Of a DNA stretch of 64,000 bases, positions 8,604 to 18,300 are shown one piece after another. Origin of the DNA: Pycnococcus provasolii (lineage: Eukaryota > Chlorophyta > Pseudoscourfieldiophyceae > Pseudoscourfieldiales); contig CP150546.1 of assembly GCA_049487715.1 (NCBI GenBank), positions 62,001 through 126,000 of the forward strand, read 5' to 3'. The position numbers and the translations under genes are program-made. Every line of letters starts with the position of its first letter. Position 1 is the stretch's first letter. Below the pieces are notes generated by a model, which was not told the origin of the DNA, searched no databases, and saw only the letters and a list, made by a program, of their open reading frames with translations.

Positions 8604-8762
8604 GCCCTCCCCGGGCAGCCTGGTTGGGGTGCGTTTTTCTGTTCTCTTCTTGGACTTCCATATCCATCAGCCGAGTGGATTGGAGGTCTTCTTCTCCTCC
8701 TCCTTCCCCCTCCCCTCTCCCTCTCAGCCTCTCCTGCGATCACTTTCCAGTCAAGGCGCACG

Positions 8763-9059
8763 ATGGCGGAGGAGCAGTTCAAGCGAGCCGTGTACTACAT
8801 CAAGAACGGACCGAAGCCCGCCTCGGACTCGTCCAACGAGGTGAAGCTCGCGTACTACAAGTTCTTCAAGCAGGCGACCGTCGGCGACGTCGAGGGATCG
8901 CAGCCTTGGCAGGTGCAGTTCGAGGCTCGCGCGAAGTGGGACGCCTGGAACAGCGTCAAGGGAATGTCCAAGGAGGAGGCGATGCAGAAGTATGCTGAGC
9001 TGCTGACGAGCGAAACGCCAGGATGGAACGACCACGAGGTTATGGCCAACTTCGCGTAA
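8763..9059 (+). CDS. ACBP: Acyl-CoA-binding protein (ACBP)
   Basis: 98 residues, close to the ~90 of stand-alone ACBPs. It carries the family signature: FKRAVYYI, then KLAYYKFFKQATVGDV, then KWDAWNSVKGMSKEEAMQKY. The conserved Tyr and Lys of YYKFFKQAT and the Lys/Trp of KWDAW contact the acyl-CoA head group in known ACBPs. It is a soluble cytosolic carrier that buffers long-chain acyl-CoA for lipid synthesis and trafficking, and no targeting peptide is present. The 160 bp before the ATG lie just outside the outer transposon, so its upstream region may have been displaced by that insertion. It is convergent with the TMEM184-type gene. Confidence 0.95.
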   Translation: MAEEQFKRAVYYIKNGPKPASDSSNEVKLAYYKFFKQATVGDVEGSQPWQVQFEARAKWDAWNSVKGMSKEEAMQKYAELLTSETPGWNDHEVMANFA

Positions 9060-9185
9060 AGGTTTAGGGCTCGCCAGCTCGACTTCTTTTCATATAGTTG
9101 ACGGAAAGTAAGTTAGTAACGCGAATAGATAAAATAGAAGCCTCTCAACTTTTTTACTATACGTTTTTTGTTTTTTTTCACTCTC

Positions 9186-10559
9186 TCATCTGCCGTTCGG
9201 CATGATGTCATCGTCGTCGGCTGATATCGACGACTGAATTAAGTCCTCGCCGGCGCGCATCTCCTCACCCTCAGCGACGAGGGGCGCAGAGCTTAGCAAG
9301 TCGTTATGCGACGCGTGCGAACCTTTGAGGCGGCCAATCAAGCTCGTCGTGCCCTCGCTCAGCGCGCGGTACGACTCCTCAGGTAGCGACGCGAGACGCA
9401 TCGCCCCGTACGAGGCTTGCCCGTACACCTGCCCGTAAACCTCCTCCCTTACGTCCTCCGTGCTGAGCATGTGCGTGAGGTTGCTCCAAACGCTGCTGCC
9501 ATTGCCCCCGCGTCCCGGCGTCGCTGGATCCGCCGCTGTCACCTCGAACTCGCTCGCGCTGAAGGCGTAACTGTGTCCCGCGGCGGCAAAGAGCATCTCG
9601 ACGCAGATGAGGTAGTCCTGCATGCCAGCAGCAACATTTGCGCTGTGCTCCTTGTCGTCAGTTCCAAGCCAGCGCTGGAACATACCAGCCTCCACCAAAA
9701 TAGCAATGAGCACCGACTGCCAGAAGGAGAAGAATACGACGAGCTTTACCATGACGAACTTCGCCATTGGCTTGATTGGATCGAGCTCGTACTTCGTCGC
9801 GCGGTAAAGCATAACGAGGCAGTACAGAGCCCAGCACTGGCTAAAGTTGTTGATGGCGCACATATACCCGTAGCCGTTGTTGGGCGAAAAGTTGCCCTCC
9901 TCGTAATTCCCTGACAAGTACAGCACGAGCCCAAGAAATGTTGTCGTTGGCCTTAGGATGACATAGTTTAGCACGCCCGTGCGCACGTTCCGAATAAACT
10001 CCCGCCCCATGGGCCACGGCGAGAGGAAGTGGTTCATCGGCCAAATGTGTCCCACCTGAGGCTTGGTGGCGAGCCAGTCGGGCAGGTTGGTGAAGTTGAA
10101 GCCCGCCTCCTGCTCGAGCCACGCGAGAATGAACGCGACGAAGTTGTAGATGACGTAAGCCTCGTAGGTTTCGCGCAACGCGTGTATGAGCGTGCTTACT
10201 TCCTCGTCGTAGAGCACGAGCGCGAGCCAGCTGTCGACGGAGTAGATGGGCACCATGAGAATGATACGCACGATGTAGCGCTGCAGATTCGGCTTGTTGA
10301 ACGTGCATATGTGGTTCCAGACTTCCATGAAGCTGATTCCCAGCGCAATGGCCATGAATATTGCCGCGGTTGCGATAGTCGCGCTGTAGCTCTTCTTTGC
10401 GAGAATTTCCTGCAGCGACAGCGGCACGGCGACGATGCCAGCGACCGCGAATAGCGCGAGTGCCGCGACTCTCCATACTTTGCGTCTCCTGTGTTTCTTC
10501 CAGGTGCTGAGGAACTCCTTGTCGAGTCCGCGCGTCGAGCCCATGTCCGTGTCTTCCAT
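9186..10559 (-). CDS. TMEM184/LAZ1-type multi-pass membrane protein (DUF300, OST-alpha fold)
   Basis: 457 residues with about seven hydrophobic helices between 30 and 345. The family core is clear: IVRIILMVPIYSVDSWLAL (P-I-Y-S-x-x-S-W), EAYVIYNFVAFI, GVLNYVILRPTTTFLGLVL (the N-Y-V-x-x-R-P motif), LYRATKYELDPIKPMAKFVMVKLVVFFSFWQS and CVEMLFAAAGHSYAFS. This is the OST-alpha/TMEM184/plant LAZ1 superfamily, linked to solute transport and to endosomal or vacuolar membranes. The last ~110 residues are a hydrophilic cytoplasmic tail. It is divergent from kinesin. Confidence 0.88.
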   Translation of the reverse strand: MEDTDMGSTRGLDKEFLSTWKKHRRRKVWRVAALALFAVAGIVAVPLSLQEILAKKSYSATIATAAIFMAIALGISFMEVWNHICTFNKPNLQRYIVRIILMVPIYSVDSWLALVLYDEEVSTLIHALRETYEAYVIYNFVAFILAWLEQEAGFNFTNLPDWLATKPQVGHIWPMNHFLSPWPMGREFIRNVRTGVLNYVILRPTTTFLGLVLYLSGNYEEGNFSPNNGYGYMCAINNFSQCWALYCLVMLYRATKYELDPIKPMAKFVMVKLVVFFSFWQSVLIAILVEAGMFQRWLGTDDKEHSANVAAGMQDYLICVEMLFAAAGHSYAFSASEFEVTAADPATPGRGGNGSSVWSNLTHMLSTEDVREEVYGQVYGQASYGAMRLASLPEESYRALSEGTTSLIGRLKGSHASHNDLLSSAPLVAEGEEMRAGEDLIQSSISADDDDIMPNGR

Positions 10560-10888
10560 GAGAGGAGCTGACGGTGACAGGCGACGCTTCTCGATTTAGC
10601 GCAGCAGCAGAGGGAGGGAGAGAGGGGGAGGGGGAGGAGGAAAACAGGGAAGGGGCGGAAAAAGAGGACCCGGGAGGGGGAGGGGGAATCTGGACTCTGG
10701 AGGGGGAGGGGGAAGCAAAACGGCAAAACGCACAACAAAGCCCAACCCTATGGTAACCCTAACCCTAGCTAGCCCTATGCCCTAATGCTCCCCTTGTTCG
10801 TTGTTTGACCTGCCCCAATATTGCCGTTTGGTTTGACCTGCCAGTGTTCTTCGGCCCCTTTACTTTCCCCTCCGGCGTTGTGTCAGTC
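10560..10888. promoter_or_regulatory. Divergent promoter with telomere-type repeat and purine tract
   Basis: 329 bp between the TMEM184-type and kinesin ATGs. It holds a G-rich purine tract on the plus strand (about 10608-10712) and an AACCCTAACCCTA motif at 10755-10767, with related CCCTA variants around it. Confidence 0.5.
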
Positions 10889-13800
10889 ATGGGAGGTGGG
10901 CTGTCGTCCACCGCACGACGCGGCGCCTCGAAGCACAACGGCGAAGGCGCGACGGATCACGCGAACGGCGGCGGCCACGGAATTGGCGGCCTGTTTGGAC
11001 GCAGAAAAAGCAAGGTGCACTCCTCGTCAAGCTCACCGCAACACGCCTCCTCCCCGTACGACACAGGCGACGGCGACGATGCGGCCACAACCACCAGTCA
11101 ACACCAACCCACGGATGAAACGCAGTTCAGCACGCTGCCGTCGACGCCGCCAAGGCATCCGAGAAGGCTCACGCCTCTCGCCAGCGCAACCAGGTCGGCG
11201 CCCGCGAGCCCCTCAGACGCCATGAAACCTCTGTCGCCGAGAACGTGGAGAAGACAAACGCAAGAGGCGGAACACCAACACAAACAGGCGCTGCGCGACC
11301 AAGAGGCGAGGCACAGGCGAGAGGTGACGGCGCTCAGGAAAGAAATGGAGGAGGCGCAGCTCCTGCAGGGACAGCTGGCAAGGGAGGCGGACAAAAAGCT
11401 ACTAGAGGCGCAGGCGGAGAGACACGCAAGGGAGGTGGAGGATATGAGAGCCGCCTTCGGCGAAGCCGCGGCACTGCAGGCGCAGCTCGAGCAGGAGGAG
11501 GAGGAGGCCGTATGGGAGCACGCGGCGATGGCGTCCGACACCGAGGCGAGCTTTCGCGACGAAATCGAGCTCGTGCGAGGCGAGATGGCGTTTCTCATCG
11601 AAGAGCAGGAGCGGCTTGCGCAGCAAGAGCAGGGACGTATTGAGGAGCTCGTGGCGGAGGTGGAGAGGCAGAAAGTACGACACAGCGTGGAAATGGAGGC
11701 GGAGGTGGCACGCCGCACGCGCGCGGAGGCGGAGGTGGCGCGCCTCACGATCGCGGCGGGGGAGGAGGCGGTGCACAGAGCAGCCATGCAGGTGGAGTCC
11801 GCCGCGGAGGCGGCGATGCAGGCGGAGGCGTTCTTTCACAAGCGCCTCGAGGCGGCAGCACACCGCGTCGTCTCGCAGGCGAACGACGACGATGTGAGAC
11901 TCGAGGTACAGGCGAGGAGACACGGCGAAGATGTCAGGCGCATGTTCGCCGAGATGGAGGAGCTGGAGGACATGATCGCGCGAGAGGAGGAAAGCGGCGT
12001 AGAGAATGTGCAGGCGCGAGTGGCTGCACAGGTGAAGAGGCACGGCAACGACGTCAGGCGCATGTTCGCGGAGATGGAAGAAATGGAGCGTCTCGTCAGG
12101 CACGAGGAGGAGAGTGGGCGGGAGATCGTGCGGGGTCTCGTGGCGCGTGCCATCATGAACGTTATTTCGTCGATCGAGCGCGAGGAGGCGGAGACGGAGG
12201 CTGCCGCAGCCGCAGAAATGGCAGCCGCCGCGGCGCGACTCGCCGCGGAGGAGGATATGCGCGCATCGGCGGCGGCTGACGCGCGCGAGGCGCAGGCGAT
12301 CATTTCCGGCGCGAGCGCGCGGGAAACGGAGCTCGTGCGACTGCTGAGAGAGGAGCGCGAGCACGCCGCTCGGCTGAATGCAGCACTAGAGGAGACGAGC
12401 AAGCGCGCCGCCGACGCACTGTTGGCTAGAGGCAGCGATGACGCGGCGGCCGCAGCCTGGCAGTCGCTCGAGCAGGCGCTTGTGCTGCGAAATGCAGAGG
12501 CGGATCGGCGCGTGGAGGACGAGCGAGCTTTTGCGGTCGCCGCCATTGCCGAGGCGGAGGCTCGTCACAAGGAGTCTGCGGAACGGCTTGCGGCAGACTT
12601 GGCACAGGCAAAGCTCGCGAAGCACAAAGAGGAGGCACAAGGCGCGACTGAGGCCAGGGACCGCGAGGCGGCGCTGCGTCTCGAGGCTCAGGACGGCGAG
12701 AAGATGGCAATTGCAAAGCTTGCCGAATCGGAGAGCCGTGCGGAGAATGCGGAGGCTGAGGTCGCACGTCTGAAGGCGGAGCTCGCGTCGTCCGAGGCGG
12801 CAGTGGCTGCAGCTGCGGCAGCTCCTGACGCGAATGCCGCAGCGCTGGCGGAGTCGGAGGCGGCGCGCTCTCGCGAGCGATCCGCCGCTGCGGCGATCGC
12901 GGCAAAGATGAGGGGTACCGCGGAATCAATGCGCGTGTGGATGGAGCGCACGAGGGCGGAGGTGTCGAGCTTCCAGCGTGGCTTAAAGCTTCAGCTGGCG
13001 GGCAGCCTCGAGTGGATGGGACGTGCAAGCAAATCGCTCTCGACGAAAAATGCCGAGCTGGCGCGAGGCCTTGCCAAGGCGTACCAAGAGCGTGCGCGTC
13101 TGAACAACGAGCTCATAGACATGAAGGGCCGCATTCGCGTGTTCGCTCGCGTTCGTCCGATGGTGGGCGACGCCGAGAATGGGGCGACTCCCGCGGTTCA
13201 CGTGCCCAATCCCGGGGAAGTGTCTGTGATGTTGCCAGCAAAGGCGAAACTCGGCGGTTCCAGCGCGACAGGCAAGCTTCGCCCTCAGACTTTCGCCGTG
13301 GACCAGGCGCTCGACGCCAAGTGTGGGCAGCAGGTGGTGTATGCTGAGGTCGCGCCTCTCGTTCACGCGAGCCTCGACGGCTACAATTCGTGCGTCATTG
13401 CGTACGGCCAGACGGGTGCGGGAAAGACGTTCACGATGGAAGGTGTGGAGGGCGATCGAGGTGTGGTTTGGCTTGCCATGAACACACTCTTCGCGCGTGC
13501 GTCGGAAGCGGCAGCAGATTTGACGTACACGTTCGAGGTTTCGATTCTCGAGGTATACAACGACACACTGCGGGACCTGGGCGTGCTCGAAACTAAGCCG
13601 CTGGGGCCTGGCGAGCAGCGGCAAACGCTCGACGTGCGTCTGCTGCCCGATGGCACCACTCACGTCGCGGGTCTCAGCCGCCATAAAGTAGCGAACACGC
13701 TCGACGTAGCAAAGCTGCTGCGCCGCGCGATGTCGGTTCGTGCTCAAGGCGCGACGAACATCAACGAGCGAAGCAGCCGAAGCCACCTCGTCCTTACAGT

Positions 13801-14410
13801 TCACATCGCCTGCGTACCCTCGCACAATGTCGGGCGCGCGCGCGTGACAAAATCGAAGCTCGTGCTCGTTGACCTTGCCGGCTCGGAGCGGCTCGGCAAA
13901 AGCGGATCGACCGGCGAGAGACTGCTCGAGGCGCAACACATCAATCGCAGCTTGAGCTTGCTTGGAAGCTGCATATCTGCGCTTAGGGCAAAATCTCGAC
14001 GCGTCTCGCGCCGCGCTGCGTCGTTATCAAACCAACCGGCGACTGACGATAGCCACATTCCCTTCCGTGACTGCCGCCTTACCTTCGTCCTCAGCGACAG
14101 CCTCGGTGGCGACAGCAAGACGCTACTTCTTCTCCACTGCGCGCCCACGCTTGCCCATTCGCAGGAAAGCGCATGCACGCTCGCATTTGGAGTTCGTGCA
14201 CGAGGGGTGAGCCTTGGACCAGCGACGAGGCAAGTGTCGGCGGCGGCGAAAAACAGCCCTTACAATATATCTCTGCCCAAGCCCGCGGGATCACCGCCAC
14301 TGCGCACCGCGGACGCGGATGCTGTGAGTGCCATCTCGGAGAAGCTGCGAGAGAGCGAGTCGAATATCTCAAGGATACGAGAGGAGTCGGCGCGCGCTTA
14401 CCAACTGTAG
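10889..14410 (+). CDS. Kinesin-14 family motor (C-terminal motor)
   Basis: 1173 residues from the ATG at 10889; the upstream frame has no ATG. The N-terminus MGGGLSS could be myristoylated. Residues 1-135 are low-complexity. Residues ~140-730 are a long Glu/Ala/Arg coiled coil. The motor follows at ~745-1110: neck plus IRVFARVRP, P-loop GQTGAGKT near 840, switch I NERSSRSH near 958 and switch II LVDLAGSE near 995. A neck of the form ELIDMKGRIRVFARVRP placed before a C-terminal motor is typical of minus-end-directed kinesin-14. Its roles would be spindle or cytoskeletal transport. An insertion of basic and Ser residues lies near 1035-1050 (SRRVSRRAAS). It is convergent with the TPR gene, 42 bp away. 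Confidence 0.93.
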   Translation: MGGGLSSTARRGASKHNGEGATDHANGGGHGIGGLFGRRKSKVHSSSSSPQHASSPYDTGDGDDAATTTSQHQPTDETQFSTLPSTPPRHPRRLTPLASATRSAPASPSDAMKPLSPRTWRRQTQEAEHQHKQALRDQEARHRREVTALRKEMEEAQLLQGQLAREADKKLLEAQAERHAREVEDMRAAFGEAAALQAQLEQEEEEAVWEHAAMASDTEASFRDEIELVRGEMAFLIEEQERLAQQEQGRIEELVAEVERQKVRHSVEMEAEVARRTRAEAEVARLTIAAGEEAVHRAAMQVESAAEAAMQAEAFFHKRLEAAAHRVVSQANDDDVRLEVQARRHGEDVRRMFAEMEELEDMIAREEESGVENVQARVAAQVKRHGNDVRRMFAEMEEMERLVRHEEESGREIVRGLVARAIMNVISSIEREEAETEAAAAAEMAAAAARLAAEEDMRASAAADAREAQAIISGASARETELVRLLREEREHAARLNAALEETSKRAADALLARGSDDAAAAAWQSLEQALVLRNAEADRRVEDERAFAVAAIAEAEARHKESAERLAADLAQAKLAKHKEEAQGATEARDREAALRLEAQDGEKMAIAKLAESESRAENAEAEVARLKAELASSEAAVAAAAAAPDANAAALAESEAARSRERSAAAAIAAKMRGTAESMRVWMERTRAEVSSFQRGLKLQLAGSLEWMGRASKSLSTKNAELARGLAKAYQERARLNNELIDMKGRIRVFARVRPMVGDAENGATPAVHVPNPGEVSVMLPAKAKLGGSSATGKLRPQTFAVDQALDAKCGQQVVYAEVAPLVHASLDGYNSCVIAYGQTGAGKTFTMEGVEGDRGVVWLAMNTLFARASEAAADLTYTFEVSILEVYNDTLRDLGVLETKPLGPGEQRQTLDVRLLPDGTTHVAGLSRHKVANTLDVAKLLRRAMSVRAQGATNINERSSRSHLVLTVHIACVPSHNVGRARVTKSKLVLVDLAGSERLGKSGSTGERLLEAQHINRSLSLLGSCISALRAKSRRVSRRAASLSNQPATDDSHIPFRDCRLTFVLSDSLGGDSKTLLLLHCAPTLAHSQESACTLAFGVRARGVSLGPATRQVSAAAKNSPYNISLPKPAGSPPLRTADADAVSAISEKLRESESNISRIREESARAYQL

Positions 14411-14452
14411 AGTGTATAAAATAATGGTATTACATTATGTATTTATGAAATG

Positions 14453-15025
14453 TCACAAGAGTCGATCAAACCTATCCTTAGCGGCGAGCAGTCTGGGACC
14501 CCATCGCGGTGGAACGTACCCCTTCGTTAGCTTTGGCATGATTGCCGTGGCTGTTGCATAGATATCCTCCGCTTCTTCGTCACGCTTCATCGCATACAGT
14601 GCGACGGCTAATGCCGCCGCCTTCTCCGCGTCAAGCCCAAGCTGCCGTCGAAGTACGAGGTCCTCAAGTAGAATGACGGCCTGTCGATCGCGTCCTTGTT
14701 CGTAGAGAGCGCATGCGCGGCCGAATCGCGCTCTCTCGTTGAGCACAATCGAGACATTCTCGGACGATCGCACGAGCTCCGTGTATTTCTCGTATGCTGA
14801 TTCGTATTCGCCACTTGCGAAAAACGTGTCGGCTTCGTTGAGTGTCTGTTCCGCGCGTTTCAGTGCCGCCTCGAACGCCTCGTCCGTTTGCGCGGCTTTG
14901 CAGCTGTTGCTCTTGGTCGGCACGAGTGCGGCGCTGTTCATGGCGATGAGGAGGCGTCGCCGCGAGGAACTGCGAGCAACTGTCGCAGCCGACATCGCAG
15001 GGCACATCGCCATCGCGCGCGCCAT
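14453..15025 (-). CDS. Small TPR-like protein, probably organellar
   Basis: 190 residues from the ATG at 15025. A basic, Ala/Ser-rich start (MARAMAMCPAMSAATVARSSSRRRLL) suggests a transit peptide. Residues 50-150 form helix pairs typical of TPRs: EQTLNEADTFFASGEYESAYEKYTEL, FGRACALYEQGRDRQAVILLEDL and ALAVALYAMKRDEEAEDIYATA. The C-terminus is YVPPRWGPRLLAAKDRF. The role is probably protein-protein interaction; no specific family is recognised. Confidence 0.7.
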   Translation of the reverse strand: MARAMAMCPAMSAATVARSSSRRRLLIAMNSAALVPTKSNSCKAAQTDEAFEAALKRAEQTLNEADTFFASGEYESAYEKYTELVRSSENVSIVLNERARFGRACALYEQGRDRQAVILLEDLVLRRQLGLDAEKAAALAVALYAMKRDEEAEDIYATATAIMPKLTKGYVPPRWGPRLLAAKDRFDRLL

Positions 15026-15371
15026 CACTCCCCTGGAGGTGGGGACCACTAAGATATCTGGCCACGTTCTCCCCCACAGCCACACGGAGAACGGAGAACG
15101 GGATGAAGGGAGTGGGTCAAGGAGGGAGATCAAGGGAGTCAGGTACTAACCCCTACTTCCTACTCTGCCATGGGCTAAACCAACCCTAATTAATGCCTAG
15201 GGTAAACCTTTTCCCGCTCGCTCGCCCGGATTGAATCCATCAGCGTAAACATTCAAAGAAAGCTTTAAGGTTAGCTGTCTGTCCCTTGCAAGCCCTGTTG
15301 CCCGCCCCTTAAGGCTCCGTTTTCTCCCACATAACCTTAGGTGCCACTCGCATACCACCAGCCTCCTCACC
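15026..15371. promoter_or_regulatory. Divergent promoter region
   Basis: 346 bp between the TPR and coiled-coil gene ATGs. It has only a degenerate telomere-like stretch (ccaaccctaattaatg... cctagggtaaacc, about 15179-15207) and a cccttgcaag motif at 15283-15292. Nothing else stands out. Confidence 0.35.
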
Positions 15372-18300
15372 ATGCCCGCTGGCAGTGCGATGAACCTCTC
15401 GCCCGGATCCGTCAACATGCCCTCACTGCTCAAACCGCCATCCGCCGCCTTGCTCAAAACGCACAGCGCAAACGCAACCTCGCACAGAAAGGCGTTCAGG
15501 CCGCTCACGGACTACTTCTCCAACCAAAGCAGAACCGCCTCGTCCTCCGCCAAGAAACATACGAAAAGAAACGTACACGTGTACAGCGACGACAGTGACG
15601 TCAGCCTGAGAAGCAGCCTCGACTATGCCAGCCACGAAGTGGAGACGGACGAAGAAGAAGAACACCTTGACGGGCAAGACGAAGAAGAAGAGTGCGTAAG
15701 CCTCTCTGCAAGCAGCTCAGACGGAGAAATCAACGAACAAGACGCCGACAACGAAGACGTCGACGAACTGCGCCTGCGCCTGCGCACGGCAGTAGCTGTG
15801 GCGGACAGCCTGAAAGGCCTTGCAGAAGAACGAGGAGAGCAACTGCAAGCTGCGGCACTCCTCAGGCGCGTCGAGCGAGTTCGCCCTACGACGCAGAAGC
15901 AACGGCGAAAGAGCAGGACAGACGAAGCCCGTGCACGGCGCGCGATGTCAATCGACGCAGACGCCCTCGCGCTCGCGGTCGAGGCGGCGGAGGCGTGGAC
16001 GCCCGACCAGAGCGCGGTGGATGTGGGCACGACGACGCCTTTCCAACACCTTTGCAGCATGATTGAAACGCCGCCGCTGGTGCCGTGCCCAACGGACGCC
16101 ACACAGCAGTATCCATCCGACGGTGCTTCAGACGATGCCACGGCGACCGAGCTGCGCCGTGTGCGGCGAGCGCTGCTCGATGCGGAGCTGGAGCTGCAGC
16201 GTCGCGACGAGGCGGCGGCGGACTCTCGTCGCGCAAATGACCGGGCGGAGGAGTTCGCCAGGATGCTCGAGGAGGAGCGTTCGGCCAAAGCTCAGCTGAC
16301 TGTGATGCAGGCGTCGCATGTGGCGGAGCGTGACGCGGCGATTGACGATGCTGAGACAGCACGCGCTGAGCTTCATGCGGTGCGACAGGAGCTACAGCGT
16401 CGCGACGAGGCGGCGGCGGACTCTCGTCGCGCGAATGACCGGGCGGAGGAGCTCGCCAGGGTGCTCGAGGAGGAGCGTGCGGCCAAAGCTCAGCTGACTG
16501 TAATGCAGGCGGCGCATGCGGCGGAGCGTGACGCGGCGATTGACGATGCTGAGACAGCACGCGCCGAGTTTGCTGCGGTGCGACAGGAGCTGCAGCGTCG
16601 CGACGAGGCGGCGGCGGACTCACGTCGCGCGAATGACCGGGCGGAGGAGCTCGCCAGGGTGCTCGAGGAGGAGCGTTCGGCCAAAGCTCAGCTGACTGTA
16701 ATGCAGGCGGCGCATGTGGCGGAGCGTGACGCGGCGATTGACGATGCTGAGACAGCGCGCGCCGAGCTTTATGCGGTGCGTCGGGAGCTGCAGCGTCGCG
16801 ACGAGGCGGCGGCGGACTCACGTCGCGCGAATGACCGGGCAGAGGATCTCGCCAGGATGCTCGGGGAGGAGCGTGCGGCCAAAATTTCGCTCGAGAAGGC
16901 GCTCGCTGTGGCGAACAAGGATGCGGACGAGGCATCGGCGAATCAAGATGCCACAAACGAGACGCTACGTTCTCAACTGCAGCGTGCCAAAAGCCTGATG
17001 GCAACATCTACGTCGGCGCGGCAGGCTCTCGCTGCAGAGCGTGACGCTGCGATCGATGATGCGGACATGGCACGTGCGGAGCTTGCCGCGGTGCGGCAGG
17101 AGCTGGAGCAGGTTGAGGTAGAGCTACAGCGTCGTGACGGGCTGGAGGCGAACTCGCGCCGCGCGAATGACCGGGCGGAGACATTAGCCGACCTGCTCGA
17201 GGAGGAGCGTGCGGCCAAAGCTCAGCTGACTGTAATGCAGGCGGCGCATGTGGCGGAGCGTGACGCGGCGATTGACGATGCTGAGACGGCGCGTGGTGAG
17301 CTTGATCAGGTGCGTGCTGAGCTTGAGGCGTCCGAGGAGGGGCGTGTTACTGCCCAAGACCAGGTGGACCGTCTTGAAGCGGAGCTTGCGAGCGCATCGT
17401 CGTCGAAGGGCGAGGAGATCCGCGAGCTCGGCGCGGCGCTAGCGACGGCGCGTGGTGAGCTTGATCAGGTGCACGCTGAGCTTGAGGCGTCCGAGAAGGG
17501 GCGTGGTACTGCCCAAGACCAGGTGGACCGTCTTGAAGCGGAGCTTGCGAGCGCATCGTCGTCGAAGGGCGAGGAGATCCGCGAGCTCGGCGCGGCGCTA
17601 GCGACGGCGCGTGGCGAGCTTGATCAGGTGCACGCTGAGCTTGAGGCGTCCGAGAAGGGGCGTGGTACTGCCCAAGACCAGGTGGACCGTCTTGAAGCGG
17701 AGCTTGCGAGCGCATCGTCGTCGAAGGGCGAGGAGATCCGCGAGCTCGGCGCGGCGCTAGCGACGGCGCGTGGTGAGCTTGATCAGGTGCGTGCTGAGCT
17801 TGAGGCGTCCGAGAAGGGGCGTGGTACTGCCCAAGACCAGGTGGACCGTCTTGAAGCGGAGCTTGCGAGCGCATCGTCGTCGAAGGGCGAGGAGATCCGC
17901 GAGCTCGGCGCGGCGCTAGCGACGGCGCGTGGTGAGCTTGATCAGGTGCACGCTGAGCTTGAGGCGTCCGAGAAGGGGCGTGGTACTGCCCAAGACCAGG
18001 TGGACCGTCTTGAAGCGGAGCTTGCGAGCGCATCGTCGTCGAAGGGCGAGGAGATCCGCGAGCTCGGCGCGGCGCTAGCGACGGCGCGTGGCGAGCTTGA
18101 TCAGGTGCACGCTGAGCTTGAGGCGTCCGAGGAGGGGCGTGGTACTGCCCAAGACCAGGTGGACCGTCTTGAAGCGGAGCTTGCGAGCGCATCGTCGTCG
18201 AAGGGCGAGGAGATCCGCGAGCTCGGCGCGGCGCTAGCGACGGCGCGTGGTGAGCTTGATCAGGTGCGTGCTGAGCTTGAGGCGTCCGAGAAGGGGCGTG

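Noticed and set aside
11098-13939. Minus-strand open frames of 200-320 codons under the kinesin gene
   Set aside because: Shadows of GC-rich coding DNA with Arg/Ser/Ala-only composition.
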